A DNA stretch of 64,000 nucleotides from Archivesica marissinica (GCA_014843695.1 CM026398.1:49875579-49939578); one strand, 5' to 3'. Positions 48,604-61,108 are shown, counted from the first letter of the stretch. The notes: generated from the sequence alone by a model not told the origin. Numbers and translations are program-made.

Positions 48604-48960
48604 AGGCTATTGATACTAACATTGTGATGTTAGCAAATGCTGTGCTCAATTTACATACAGCTTCTACTTGCTGTCTGTGGGTTACCTTATGCCATGCCAA
48701 GCATTTCTGCTCCATACCTTGACATGAAATATCTGACAAGCTCGGGATCTTGGGCACTCCTATTATTCCATGCTATCTCCGGCTGTGAAACGATCTCTGC
48801 ATTAAATGGTGTTGGTATGAGGACGGTATTCAACATATGGAAATCTATGCATTTTTCAAGAGATTATCTTCAGCACCTGATCACGTTCCTGATGAAGACA
48901 CAGCAGTGCTCGAGAGATTTGTTGTTCTTATGTACTCCAGAACATGCCATATGAGCTAGG
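48604..48960 (+). pseudogene. Decayed repeat-associated gene, C-terminal part (right)
   Basis: Mirror of 13440-13796. Here the phrase reads LLLFHAISGCETISALNGVG, preserving the Cys changed to Phe in the left copy. Confidence 0.65.
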
Positions 48961-49405
48961 AAACATGTTTTAATATGGTAATAGGACTATTGACAAGGTT
49001 CCACCATCATATAGTGCACTCGTCCAGCATGCACTAAGAGCTGTCTACCTGAGAGTGGCCACATATGGGACCAGATACTCATCAGTTGAATCGAGGAAAA
49101 ATACATGAACAATCGCCAATCGCCAGCCTCGCCAATGGCTACAATATTGCAAAATTGGCTAACAAAAAACTCAGTTTAATGGCTACAATATTGCAAAATT
49201 GGCTAATAAAAACTGTTTGGCGAAAATTATAAAAACGGCGAAAATATCCGAAAATTGGAAATTCCCCCGAGACTAAAATTACTCGGGTCAAGGTGAAATC
49301 GTGTCGCGCGTGACTAATATCTCGGACTGGAGAATCATACAAGCGTGTTGTTTGTTTATTTAATGGGGCGTAATGTTTGATTAGTGTGCAAACACGGGAC
49401 ACACT

Positions 49406-49547
49406 ATGAATGCTTATTATATTGAGCAGGGCGGCATTACATTGTTGCCCAAATCCTTTGTAGACGAAAATTATGCTACCAAATTGAAAAGCTTTACACG
49501 ACTGTTAGACGCACAATTGTGTTGGTGTATGGTGCCTGTGGTTAGAC
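49406..49547 (+). CDS. Putative first coding exon of an unrecognised gene, right copy
   Basis: Mirror of 12833-12974 with the same start and donor. Here the donor is followed directly by sequence without the MITE found in the left arm. Confidence 0.4.
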
Positions 49548-50190
49548 GTAAGTGTGTCGGCAACTTTTGTTTTGTTTTTGTTGTCGTTAATGTGTATGTT
49601 AATTTGAATATCTCAAAGGAAAGCAGTATGTAACCCTTACCTCAGTTGTAGTTTATGGGCATACAGCACTTAGGTGGTGCAATTGCAAGATAGATATAAT
49701 ACATTAATATACTATAAATACTCTGGGGAAAATGGCGATTTGGCTACAAAAAAATTAAGAGCCAGAGCAGGCCTTAATTTAATTTGGATTTATTGTTTCA
49801 ATTTACAGTGACAAAATTCGAGACATTGTCAGTTGTATTTCGCTTTTGATTTGTTTCCTAACAAAAACAATAATACAGGTAAATAGTGTCATTGAATCCA
49901 GGTAAACGGTGAAAATTAAATGACACGTGTGACACGGTGCAAGTTTGTGAAAAAAACAACAACATCGGATGATAAAATTATTTTACATTCCAGGTACATA
50001 TCCTCAATATTGTTAGATTCCATTTTTTATTTATTTAAATTTTGTTAGAGCTATTAATTGTTTATATATTATTATTCAATAGCAGACGGTTGATTTGTTG
50101 TTTGTTGTTGTTGTTGTATATGCATTTAAAGGGAGAGTAATAGTGCAAGAATAGTGTATTGGGAAGGGAGATAATAAAAAAGTAGTCCGG

Positions 50191-50242
50191 CAGTGAGATA
50201 TAATCCATATCTCACCGATGAGATATGGATTATATCTCACTG
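50191..50242. repeat. Perfect 24-bp-arm hairpin, right counterpart
   Basis: Mirror of 11682-11733, stem unbroken. Confidence 0.95.
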
Positions 50243-50575
50243 ATAGAACACTGTATTTCATCAATTAGCATAAAATAAATTACATGTATAACACAAAAAA
50301 TGTTACAAATGACATAAATAGTGAATGGTTTGGATTGGAAAACAAGTTTTCAGAAAACTTATATTAATTCCTCTCTTGTCTTTATATGTAGGCTACGGTA
50401 GATGTTCCTTCCTCTTCTATGACAATTACCCATGTGGACCACCGCCTCGCCCCACCCCGTCCCACATTGTAGCCCAACATTGAATAAACGTAAATGTTGT
50501 TGTTGTCGTTTCCCCAATCTGAATATGTATTTTATAACGCAGTGTGTGTCACTTCACATTGTTTTATTCATAGAC

Positions 50576-51011
50576 TTAAAGCGACACTACATCGGCGAAA
50601 ACAAATGTCTGCAGAATGTAATTCGCTATTATATGGAAATATTATTTCCAATTATTTGCCTCAAAAACTGAGTATTTCAACAAATAAACAAACGTCGTAT
50701 ACGCGGTTTGTTGACATAATAAAATAATGTAAATAGGGTCGAAATTCATGCGTAATACAACGCGTTTATCCTGAATAACACGAGATATGGTACATATTTA
50801 CCGTGATGTCTCACATTTGTGCCATATCTTTATCTCTAAACGAAAGTATCGCGTGTTTAGTATTGACTCCAATGACAAACAAACGTCAATTCAGGAGCAT
50901 GGATGACTGTTATATGAAATCATACTTTATTCGGAAGAATTTGTAATAGCAATGCATGTATACGTGCACAAATGCATTTTATTTGGTTTTTGCGATGTAA
51001 TGTCGCTTTAA
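50576..51011. mobile_element. TTAA-bounded MITE, right counterpart
   Basis: Mirror of 10896-11332. Confidence 0.75.
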
Positions 51012-51350
51012 GGGGTTAGATATAATAATATCTGAAAATGTGTTGAGTAAAACAAATATAATATATATCCATTGTACATGCATTATATATTTGTTCGCAT
51101 GTAGCACTAGCAAATATTCATAACAATCTCAAGTGACCTTGGCAAGTAATGGGTGTAAATAACGTCACGCCATAGGTGGAACGTCACTCAGCACAATGCC
51201 GCTGCGGGGGTAAACATAGTTTAATATGATGTATTTGACGAAAGGATTACACGTATTTGATTACGTACACATTGACGAGTGTCTACCAGGATAGTAAAAC
51301 AGGATGTGTGATATTATTGAGTGCATGCTATATTATTAAGTACCCTGGCT

Positions 51351-51600
51351 TTCTGAAGGCCTCCGTGACAGAGTTGTTAAAGTCATTGACTTCAAGCCAC
51401 CTGTACCTCACCGCTGCAGGTTCGAATCCCACTGGGGTGTCGAATGCTTTAAAGTGAGGAAGCTATCTAGCTGGCTTGTGGAAGGTCGGTGGTTCTACCC
51501 GGGTGTCCGCCCGTGCAGTAAATACTGCTCGGAGTGGAACCTGGAGTCTTCCTCTACCAGTACTATCCGGAGAGGCGACATATGATCTTAGATGTTGGTG
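51351..51600 (+). mobile_element. SINE family D, right counterpart
   Basis: Mirror of 10316-10565. Confidence 0.78.
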
Positions 51601-51739
51601 CGACTTTACCATCACCCCCAATTCTTCTTTGTAATACAATTCATCTTTTGCGTCACGCGATAATATAATATTAATGTGGCAGTAAATAGTGCAGTTTTCA
51701 GGAGCATTTGAAAATGACCTGTATGGAGCCTCCGCGGTG

Positions 51740-52015
51740 TGATGGGTACGCTGTCCGCCTTGTAACCCAGATGTTGTGAATTCGAACTCCGTCAAAACCA
51801 AGGTAGTCAATACACTTAAATCCACATTTCCTCTTCTCTCTCCCTCTCTCTCCCTCTCTCTCTCTCTCCCTCTCTCTCTATCTCCCTCTATCTCTATCTC
51901 CCTCTTCTCCCTCTCTCTCTCCCTCTCTCTCTCCCTCTCTCTCTCCCTCTCTCTCCCTCTCTCCCTGGATGCTGTGGATTCCACAAGGAAATAGGTCTCG
52001 AGAACGATTAATCTA
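51740..52015 (+). mobile_element. SINE family E, right counterpart
   Basis: Mirror of 9917-10190; the CT tract differs in length and phase. Confidence 0.7.
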
Positions 52016-52250
52016 ATGTTATAAATACGTGTTGCACAATCGAGCTGAAAACAACTGATTGCATGCATATAGCATGTGCATCGAGACGTTTAGTCGCTAA
52101 AGATACATACTGAAAGCTGTAACAATATATACCTTATACGTCAGCAATATATCTTGACATTGAGAAACTACATTGGGAAATTCAAAACCAAGACATTATA
52201 TTTAATGGGCATCATCAGCAAATCATCAAATTGCTACAGCTTGAAGCCCC

Positions 52251-52387
52251 GAGGTTATAAAACTTTTCTCAGATCTCAAACTCAAGCTCAAGTGATCTGA
52301 TTGGTTGATTCTGAGTGGTACTGTCAGCTGAACCAATCAGACAATTGAGACTGAGTTTTGAGACTGGAGAAAGGTTTTATAAACTCC
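52251..52387. mobile_element. Foldback MITE, right counterpart
   Basis: Mirror of 9541-9670. Confidence 0.85.
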
Positions 52388-52562
52388 AGGCCACAGTGGT
52401 GCTCCAACAATTCCAAGAAAATGCATCATCGTATTACCTAGCAGCCACCCTCCCCGACGATCTGAAGTGGGACTCGAACATCACTAAAATATTTCAAAAA
52501 ACAAACTCATCACAACATCAGCATAGTTGGCATTGTTACGCTTCATATTAGAGTATAGCTCA

Positions 52563-52771
52563 ATGGCGTAGCTTCCTATAGGCCGTGTAGGCTTTTTTCC
52601 CCCCGAAAAATCGAAAAATTAAAAATGCAAAATCTGCAACAAAAATCGGGAGGCCAGGATTAAATTATATTACCCTATAAATAGCTTTCCTGGGGACGAC
52701 CACCGGACCCCTCTCCCGTCTTAAGTTTTAAGTTGGCCTACACATCGATTCCGGTCAAGCTACGCCCCTGT
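52563..52771. mobile_element. hAT-like MITE, right counterpart
   Basis: Mirror of 9154-9366. Here the flanks read gagcta on both sides. Confidence 0.75.
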
Positions 52772-52959
52772 AGCTCGACAGTCTGGATGATGGGTCGAAA
52801 GAATGCAAGACGACCACAACATATTCCGGCTCGTTTTGAAAGAGGTTGAAAAGGTAACTAATAACTATTGAACTATAGAAATGATGTTTAACTACGTAAA
52901 GAATGGGCTGTATCTTCAGTTTGCTTTATGATTTTAGCAATACATACAGTGTGTGTTCT

Positions 52960-53475
52960 TCTCCCTCCTCATCCATCCTTTTCTCCCTCAACATCCCATA
53001 TTCTCATCCTTCCATATCACTCCTACTACTCTGCTCTCCTCCATCCTCAGCATCCTCTTCACCCTCCTCACCATCCTCTCATCCCTCAACGTCCCCTCCT
53101 CCTCATCCTCTCCTCCCTTATCATCATCCTCTCCTCCCTCCTCATCATCTCCTCCTCCTCACCATCTCCTCCCTCATCCTCCATCCTCCTCATCCCTCCT
53201 CATTCTCTCATCCTCCTCTCCTCTCCCCTACTCCTCCTCTCATCCCTCTTCATCATACTCTCCTCCCTCATCATCATACTCGCCTCCCTCATCATCATTC
53301 TCTCCTCCCTCATCATCCTCTCCTCCCTCATCATCATCCTCTCCTCCCTCATCACCATCCTATTCTACCTCCTCCTCATCCTCGTCTCCCTCCTTATCTA
53401 TCTTATTCTCACTCAACATCCCACATTCTCATCCTTCCATGTGACTCCAACTGCTATTCTCCCTCATCCTTTCCT
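52960..53475. repeat. Pyrimidine-rich CTCCTCATC tandem array, right counterpart
   Basis: Mirror of 8500-8965 with small internal length differences. Confidence 0.92.
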
Positions 53476-53526
53476 GTGTTACCGTACTTAAATATATAAA
53501 TGCTGTTTTATATTGTAGTATGAGTA

Positions 53527-53850
53527 CAGACGGATATATAGTCCAGTGGTAGCATGCTGGACTGGTAATCCAGTGATCGCAGGTTCGATCCCCCGCCTGA
53601 CCCTAATAAAATTAACAGTCTTTATGATCGGACGTTAAACCGAGGTCTCGTGTCGGTGCTTTACACCGTGCACGTAAAAGAACCAGAGGATACTCTGGAA
53701 TGTGTCTCTCTCTGTATCATTACACTATCCTCCAAAAATTAAGAAATGATGTTTAACTAAGTAAATAATGGGCTGTATGATGACTAATCTCTTCAGGAGG
53801 CGTCGCTCATATGGGCAACCGCTAGCGACGATAAATAAACGTAAAACACA
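53527..53850 (+). mobile_element. SINE family A, right counterpart of copy 6
   Basis: Same insertion as 8129-8425, with an extra ~35 bp near 53745-53780 that repeats part of the neighbouring sequence (aatgatgtttaactaagtaa ... gggctgtat), a local duplication absent from the left. Confidence 0.88.
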
Positions 53851-54231
53851 TACTTGTATGAGTAATATTATACTATAGCTGTAATTTCTCATCTGTATTT
53901 GTCATCACAGCAGACGATTTTGAAGTAACGTATTCAAACACATTATAATAGATCTGAGAAACTGGGACGAACTGTTGACAGGCAGTTTCTCTAATGAGGT
54001 ATATTCGAATAAGGAAACATTAGCTTAATTACTGGGTTCAACTGTGTACACCTAGATGATATGTTATCTTTCGTCTAGTTTCTATTAACCAAACTCTGCG
54101 CCAATGAGAGTGATTAATATAAGATGTTCAAGCTTACTTTGCAATTATTGTAAAATAATCTTTATTTATTAACCTTTATTTATTTATTAACCAAATCGTG
54201 ATGATTCAGAATATACACGCTGCAATATGTG

Positions 54232-54302
54232 GCTTATTACGAAATAAAGTTATATCATTATCATAAATGATAATAATGATATAACTTTATTTCGTAATAA
54301 GC
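54232..54302. repeat. Perfect 30-bp-arm hairpin, right counterpart
   Basis: Mirror of 7684-7754, again abutting the 69-bp array. Confidence 0.95.
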
Positions 54303-54305
54303 CAT

Positions 54306-54802
54306 TTCAGGCCAATGAACAAAGCATCAATACAAAACTTTATAAAGTGAAACATGTATGGTAATATGGTGACGGACACTAATCTCAACAAAGCATCAGT
54401 ACAAAACATTACAAAGTGAAACATGTATGGTAATATGGTGACGGACACTAATCTCAACAAAGCATCAATACAAAACATTACAAAGTGAAACATGTATGGT
54501 AATATGGTGACATACACTAATCTCAACAAAGCATCAATACAAAACATTACAAAGTGAAACATGTATGGTAATATGGTGACGGACACTAATCTCAACAAAG
54601 CATCAATACAAAACATTACAAAGTGAAACATGTATGGTAATATGGTGACGGACACTAATCTCAACAAAGCATCAATACAAAACATTACAAAGTGAAACAT
54701 GTATGGTAATATGGTGACGGACACTAATCTCAACAAAGCATCAATACAAAACATTACAAAGTGAAACATGTATGGTAATATGGTGACGGACACTAATCTC
54801 AA
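54306..54802. repeat. 69-bp tandem repeat, 7 copies
   Basis: Same unit as the left array with three more copies. One unit carries catac for cggac. Confidence 0.95.
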
Positions 54803-55071
54803 CGACCAATTATAGGAGAGACATACATTCTTATAAACAAAAACAACACAAACAAACAAACAAAAAAAACAACACGAATTGAGTATTAATCATTGAAAAC
54901 AATATTAACTATTAAGATCTGTTTAGATATTGACAATTGATCTACGACGTTCAAATGCTTTGCAAATGTATAAAGATAATTTTCGAACTGCATTTTCATT
55001 TTGTAATTGCATTAACTTAACAAATTTAACCATAGTTGGTATATGCCAATAATATTTATTGATGTAAAGTG

Positions 55072-55320
55072 TTACCCATATGAGCGACGCCTCCTGAAGA
55101 GATTAGTCATTTTAGATTTTTGGAGGATAGTACAATGACACAGACAGAGACCCATTCCAGAGTCTCCTCTGGTTCTTTTACGTGCACGGTGTACAGCACC
55201 AACACAAGACCTCGGTTTAAAGTCCCATCTGAAAGACTGTTAATTTTATTAGTGTCAGACGGGGGATCGAACCTGCGATCCCTGGATTACAAGTCCAGCT
55301 TGTTACCACTGGACTACAGT
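55072..55320 (-). mobile_element. SINE family A, right counterpart of copy 5
   Basis: Mirror of 6872-7122, 3'-truncated at the same place. Confidence 0.88.
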
Positions 55321-55719
55321 GTTCTTAAATCAGTATACAGTGATATATAGTCGCAAACGTCCTGTGTTTGCGCGTTTTGTTTCAATTATCTGTATGCTTA
55401 TCTCACACAACGTTCATTTGAGAAATCTATTAATGAGTTGGGCCGCCCATTGACAAAAGCGATATTACGCTGATAAATACACACAAGTCAAGAACTACTG
55501 GTGTTTTTGTATGGTCGAGAATTAATTACTCTGATAGTGACGGGGTGTCATTAAATACATATATGCTTGGACATGTCCTAAGCGTTTTGCATATATAGTG
55601 TCAAGCCAATGGTTTATCAAAAAGTTCTTTAACACATTTTAAAATATTAAAATAATTGGTTTTGAATTCCAGACAACAATAGTGTGTGGTTGATACGACT
55701 GAATGAATGACAAGCCATC

Positions 55720-55992
55720 TTAAATAATCGACCGCAATATTTAGTAATATGTCTTTAAATAATCGACCGCAATATTTAGTAATATGTCTTTATATAATCG
55801 ACCGCAATATTTAGTAATATGTCTTTATATAATCGACCGCAATATTTAGTAATATGTCTTTATATAATCGACCGCAATATTTAGTGATATGTCTTTATAT
55901 AATCGACCGCAATATTTAGTAATATGTCTTTAAATAATCGACCGCAATATTTAGTAATATGTCTTTAAATAATCGACCTCAATATTTAGCAA
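55720..55992. repeat. 35-bp tandem repeat, 8 copies
   Basis: Eight near-identical units (cgaccgcaatatttagtaat core), about 300-600 bp upstream of the right gene's TATA box. Confidence 0.93.
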
Positions 55993-56270
55993 CAACGTTT
56001 TATAGCTAGTTTATGACCACTAAGGCGTTCATACATTACAGATAGCATATATTTTCCAGATAGACGAAATGTTACTCATTACGGAACTAGCTAATAACTT
56101 TCACTTTTCATAATGTGACAATTCATTAGTTCAGAGGCGGATTAAGGTGTACATGTGCATTCATAAATATCGTTGTCGTCTGTGCTTCCGTGAAGTGCTG
56201 CGTCATTTAGATGCGTTAATGTGTTTACTCAGTAAAGATAAACCCAACCCAAATACGGGCTTCCACTGCC

Positions 56271-56278
56271 TATAAATA
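56271..56278 (+). promoter_or_regulatory. TATA box of chitin-binding gene, right copy
   Basis: TATAAATA lies 97 bp before the ATG. An initiator-like TCATTC with its A at 56304 sits 33 bp downstream of the first T, the spacing expected of a TATA/Inr core promoter. Confidence 0.7.
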
Positions 56279-56367
56279 GGCAACACTCTGCACCATGTTC
56301 TTCATTCCAGACTGAACGCAATGAGATAAAAGTGATAGTATTTCTTCGTGTAATTAATACCTAATTT

Positions 56368-59300
56368 ATGAAAATGTTTGCATTCAGAGTATTGCTTCTT
56401 TCTGCGGTTTACGCTGGTGCTATTAGCGCCCAAAAACCTGTGTGCACAACGCCTGATCAGTACCAGCTGATACCCAAGTTAGACTGTAAGGGTTACTTCA
56501 TATGCGTGTTTGGACGACCGGTAGAGATGCCCGATTGTCCGTACGGCTCCTCGTTCAGCAAAACAGCGCACGTGTGCGTTCCAAAGGACAGTATTTATGA
56601 TGACTGTAAAGTAGACATACGACCTACAACTACTGATGTCGGTAAGCCATACATTATATAATAATTATATTATCATTATGTGATATAGGTGGCTGATCTC
56701 GTATGTTGGGTATCACGGTCCTGGTGCAATATACTAGAGGACATAGAAAACGCACACTTCGGATCAGTGTGTTTTTACATGAAAAACAATAACTATATAA
56801 ATACATATTTTTAAACATTTTGGAATATTTTTAGTTGTTCAGTTTGTGTTTTGTAATAAAGATGTGATATATCTTTGATATTGCAGCTATCTGTTTCATG
56901 TCATGTGATAACTGCAATAGAATATGATTAAAAAAACGAAGTAAATATTAAAAATATCTGCTCTAAGATAGTTCTCTCACTGCAAATAGCAATACAGGAC
57001 CAACCGAGGGACGTACCGAACCGTCTCTTGTGTGTTTTACGTTTATTTATCGTCGTTACCGGTTGCCCGTATGAGCGACGCCTCGGCGGCGTGTGTCATC
57101 AATCAAATAGTACATGTACGTATAGCTGTGTTCTTGTAAACAAGTTGTTGATATAAACATAAGTAATATGTATCCATTATCTAAAGACGTCTAAAATAAG
57201 CCAGCCCACCATTAAACCTACTATTTGAGCTGTTGACCAATGCGCTGGTACACGTCTAAAATAAACCAGCCCACCATTAAACCTACTTTTGAGCTGTCGA
57301 CCAATGCGCTGGTACACGTTATGACATTATGACCATGCATAAACATTACTGGGAAACTATTAGGTCCAATTACATACAATATGTGTTTATTAGTACTAGT
57401 GAGGCTGGCGTATTTGGTTCTATGTCACTACGGGCGTCAGGCAGCCTTACTGCGCAGATGTTGATCGCGAAGCGAGGATACCTGTCTCAAACGTTTCATT
57501 GAGTCGGAGAGTTGTATCGATACTGGGTTTCAAAAAAGGGTTATGACCTCTGAGCCACATCAGGTAGGAGCCAGGTCAGGTAGGGGCCAGGTCAGATAGG
57601 GGCCAAGTCAGTTAGGACTCAGGTTAGGTAGGAGAATTGTCAGTCTGGTAGGGGCCAAGTCAGGTAGGGGCCAGGTCAGGTAGGGGCCAGGCCAGGTAGG
57701 GGCCAAGTCAGTTAGGAGTCCGGTTAGGTAGGAGAATTGTCAGTCTGGTAGGGGCAAGGTTACGTATATGCCAGGTACAGTAGGCTATAGTCTAGAACTA
57801 TGTGATGATATAATGATCTAATGTTGCAGGTCCAATGACTGTAGCGGAACAATGCCAGTTGAAAGGTGGCGTGATCCCCCATCCGACAGAGTGTCAGGCG
57901 TATTATAACTGCAGTACTTGGTACGACCATGTACCCAGATACTACGAACAATACATGCAGGAGTGCTCATATCCGCAACTCTTCAACTCGATAACCGGAA
58001 AATGCGACCACTTTGAAAACGTCAAATGTGGCAATTGGCAAAATTTTAAAAATGGATGTAAGTATCTATGTTATACTAGTATAAGTGTGCTATCTGCCTT
58101 TATTGTATGATTTGCGGGGGCAAAGAACGCATAAAAACAACTGGGTAATCAACAATAAACAGTTGAATGATTTAAGGGGGAATAGACGCATTCATTATCA
58201 ATGTATTTTGTTTCTCGTTTTAAGCATGCAACGCATTTGGCAGGTTAGATTATTCAAGAAAAAAAGGAGAGGGCAACCATAAGCTGTATAGCTTTCTGTC
58301 CCATTCCTTATTTTAATTGTTGTAAATAAGCATGTACATGATAGAAAATAAATATGTTTAAACCAAGAACAAAAGGGATTCGTGGTGATAATGCTTTAGT
58401 TGTGTCTGTTTTACATTTATTTATCGTCGCTACCGGTTGCCCATATGAGCGACGCCTCCTGAAGAGATTAGTCATTTTAGATTTTTGGAGGATAGTGCAA
58501 TGATACAGACAGAGACGCATGCTAGCGTCTCCTCTGGTTCTTTTACGTGCACGATGTACAGCACCGACACGAGACCTCGGTTTAAAGTCCCATCTGAAAG
58601 ACTGTTAATTTTATTATGGTCAGAACGGGGGATCGAACCTGCGATCCATGGATTACCAGTACAGAGTGTTATAACTGACTACAGATCCGTCTGTTTATGT
58701 TCAACGTATTTAGTTTGTGTACCGTAAATCTTAGTCATACGGCAAGCCCCTTTAAATACGACTTTTAAGTGCATGTATATAATTGCTAACATTGTAAATA
58801 TGTTAGTGTAAACATCGGAACCAATATGTCATGCTTGAACACATCTATAGTTAGTAAATAATTGCTGTTTCTTTTGTCTTTAAACTCTAAGCGATTATAG
58901 GCATAATCAATGTCATGCGGCACACTGTATTCCGTGCAATATTAGATTCCCGAGCTGTGAAGGTAAAGCAGACGGCATGCACGCCCATCAAATCAAATTA
59001 TGGAGTCCCTACTTTGTACAGTGTTACAAAGAACGCACGATATCCCAAAAGATTTGCAAAGCAGACGTGAACGGCAGAACGCAACTGTTCCACCCGGAAC
59101 TCAACGAGTACGTCCCTCTAGACCAAATACCACGTGAACATGGTGGCATGATGCCAGACTGTACAAATTTATCAGACGGGTTCTATTTGGATGAGTTTGG
59201 CCGCTGTGATAGATACACAGTCTGCAGCGGAGGCACGTTCTCCAACCATGTGATGTGTCAAGCTGGGGAGACGTTTGACGCTTTATACGATGTGTGCATG

Positions 59301-60737
59301 CCCGCAGAAAAATCGTGCGGCCCATGCGGAAATAGATCTGATTGGTGAGTACTATTTATAGACAAGGTCACCATCCCCGATGGTGTCTCGCCACGAGTGA
59401 TTGAAGTACCCGTTCACTCTAGCTACTCTACAAATGTGTGTGGTTTACGTTTATCTATCGTCGCTACCGGTTGCCCATATGAGCGACGCCTCCTGAAGGA
59501 ATTAGTCATTTTAGATTGTTGGAGGATAGTGCAGTGATACAGACAGAGACCCATTCTAGAGTATCATATGGTTCTTTTACGTGCACGGTGTAAAGCACCG
59601 ACATCGGTTCAAAGTCCAATCTGAAAGACTATTAATTTTATTATGGTCAGACGGGCGATCGAACCTACGATCACCGGATTACCAGTCCAGCGTGTTAACC
59701 ACATACTACAGATCCGTCTGCCTCTACACTTAAATATAGCAACAGGTTTAAATAGGGGCCTGTCCACTTTAAATAAGAGCTTGTCCATTTACAGTGCATT
59801 GCGTGTACGTTCTCCAGGGCCTGCCCAACTTGAGGCTGAGCAGCTAATATCTTCGTTTATCATGAAGCTGGGGCTTACATTCCGTCTCCTGAGGGTGTGT
59901 CTTCCTCCATCATCAAGCTGTAGAGTTGCTAAATGTATATGATATTCTTTAATTAAATACAACTAAACAAGCACACATATAAGTATAGGATTCGGGAAGT
60001 ACTGATTGATTGATTGATCTCGGATCCACAGCACAACGTTATCACTGGAAGTTTCGTGTAATGAGAGACATCTCTAATGTTCTATTACCTCCGTTGGCAG
60101 ATAAAGTCTGATTTATTCCAACATGTGAATAGGTCCTTTTAGTTAGAATCCTTTGTTTTTACTGTTGTGCTCTAACCAGATGTTGCGGTATGATAATTGG
60201 GATTTTATCAAAAATGTGTTAATTAAGTGATAACATTGTATTACAAATAAGTACCCATTGCATATACTGTAGGAGATCTGTTGAGATATAGTAATTTAAT
60301 AATCACAAAAAGGCGATAGTGGGATAACATTGCTAGCATGTTGTGCAAAGGAAACAACGATAAAAACAGAGGAAAACACTTAATAGGACCTATCTACTTT
60401 TAGGGAGTATTCAGGGGCAGTAACTGACCGATGTCACTCATTGGACATATAATAAATAGCTAGCCTTATCTAGGCGTTATAAGGAATTCGACAATATAAT
60501 GATGAGCATTATAAGGAAGCATGCTCTATAATGAACGTATATATTGAAATCAGTGGTTTGTATAAATCAACATATTGAACCAATATTATATTGAAATCAG
60601 CCTTACAATTAATGGTGTTGTATAGAAACCAGTCTGGAAACTTTGTTACAATGAAAACTATATGTTATAATGAAAACTATATGTTATAATAAAACCTATA
60701 TGTTATTATTACATTAGTGTGTGTGTGCGTGCGTTCG

Positions 60738-60777
<40 letters not shown>

Positions 60778-60888
60778 TGTGTGCGTGTTACATGTTGAAA
60801 ACAACTAATTGTCTACATATGTAAGGCAGACATTTATTATCTGTGATATTTCTATTCTTTATTTGTATTTTCTTTTTGTTTCAGTTAA
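56368..60888 (+). CDS. Secreted chitin-binding protein (ChtBD2 modules), right copy with splice lesion
   Basis: Exons 56368-56641, 57830-58057, 58891-59344 and a terminal exon supplying only four coding bases (60885-60888). Together they would encode 319 residues: signal peptide and four ChtBD2-like cysteine modules, ending in Ser-Asp-Cys. The terminal exon follows a strong acceptor (tctttttgtttcag); its first base completes the Cys codon and is followed at once by TAA. Two defects set this copy apart from the left one. The exon 3 acceptor reads ctctaa|gcg instead of ctccag|gcg, so the AG is lost or shifted by one base, which would break the frame. In exon 3 the conserved Cys of NECVPLD is Tyr (NEYVPLD). 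It may be a damaged allele. Exon structure is inferred from splice consensus and frame. Confidence 0.8.
57030..57086 (-). mobile_element. SINE family A 3' remnant (right counterpart of copy 4)
   Basis: Only the 3' end (gcgacgcctc back to the acgtaaaacacac tail) is left. The sequence then switches abruptly to DNA unrelated to the left arm. Confidence 0.8.
57087..57495. other. Right-arm segment not homologous to left arm
   Basis: Replaces left 4650-5330. It contains a two-fold tandem duplication of about 65 bp (57191-57320, unit including ccagcccaccattaaaccta) and no recognisable gene. Confidence 0.7.
57563..57760. repeat. Minisatellite, right counterpart
   Basis: Mirror of 4285-4590 with fewer higher-order units. 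Confidence 0.9.
58402..58693 (-). mobile_element. SINE family A, right counterpart of copy 3
   Basis: Mirror of 3356-3647. A few bases of the upstream target duplication are deleted. Confidence 0.88.
59436..59720 (-). mobile_element. SINE family A, right counterpart of copy 2
   Basis: Mirror of 2347-2610; here the flanking duplication (tgtagag) is easier to see. Confidence 0.88.
60717..60790. repeat. GTGC-type microsatellite, expanded
   Basis: About 17 gtgc/gtgt tetramers, the longer counterpart of the array at 33-62. Confidence 0.85.
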
Positions 60889-61080
60889 CAAAATTAGAAA
60901 TTATTCATAGTGCATGCATGTGTATGATGTAACAGATTGTGTATGTAAATGATGCATGTATTATATAGTATACTGCATATATAAATGTAACAGATGCATC
61001 ATGAAGCAGTCTACACATGTATATTGAATAAATGGAATCTTATGAAATCCAATAAAAGCATGTAATAAAATTAAACATAA
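60889..61080 (+). other. 3' untranslated region of chitin-binding gene
   Basis: Follows the TAA at 60886-60888. Contains three AATAAA polyadenylation signals (61027, 61051, 61064), with an A-rich stretch after the last. The exact cleavage site cannot be told. Confidence 0.5.
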
Positions 61081-61108
61081 ATGTGATTTGTTTCCCATCT
61101 TGTTTATA

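Larger units (their letters stand above)
31857..60822 (-). repeat. Right arm of giant inverted repeat
   Basis: Reverse complement of 1-30597. The first bases of this arm (gtgcaggtgctttgacacg) are the exact complement of the bases preceding the gap, and the last part (gtgcgtgttacatgttgaa and onward to about 60822) mirrors the first 40 bases of the window. Compared with the left arm it lacks a 1.33-kb insertion, a 453-bp hAT-like MITE and most of one SINE, and it has longer 69-bp and 35-bp tandem arrays. Confidence 0.95.
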
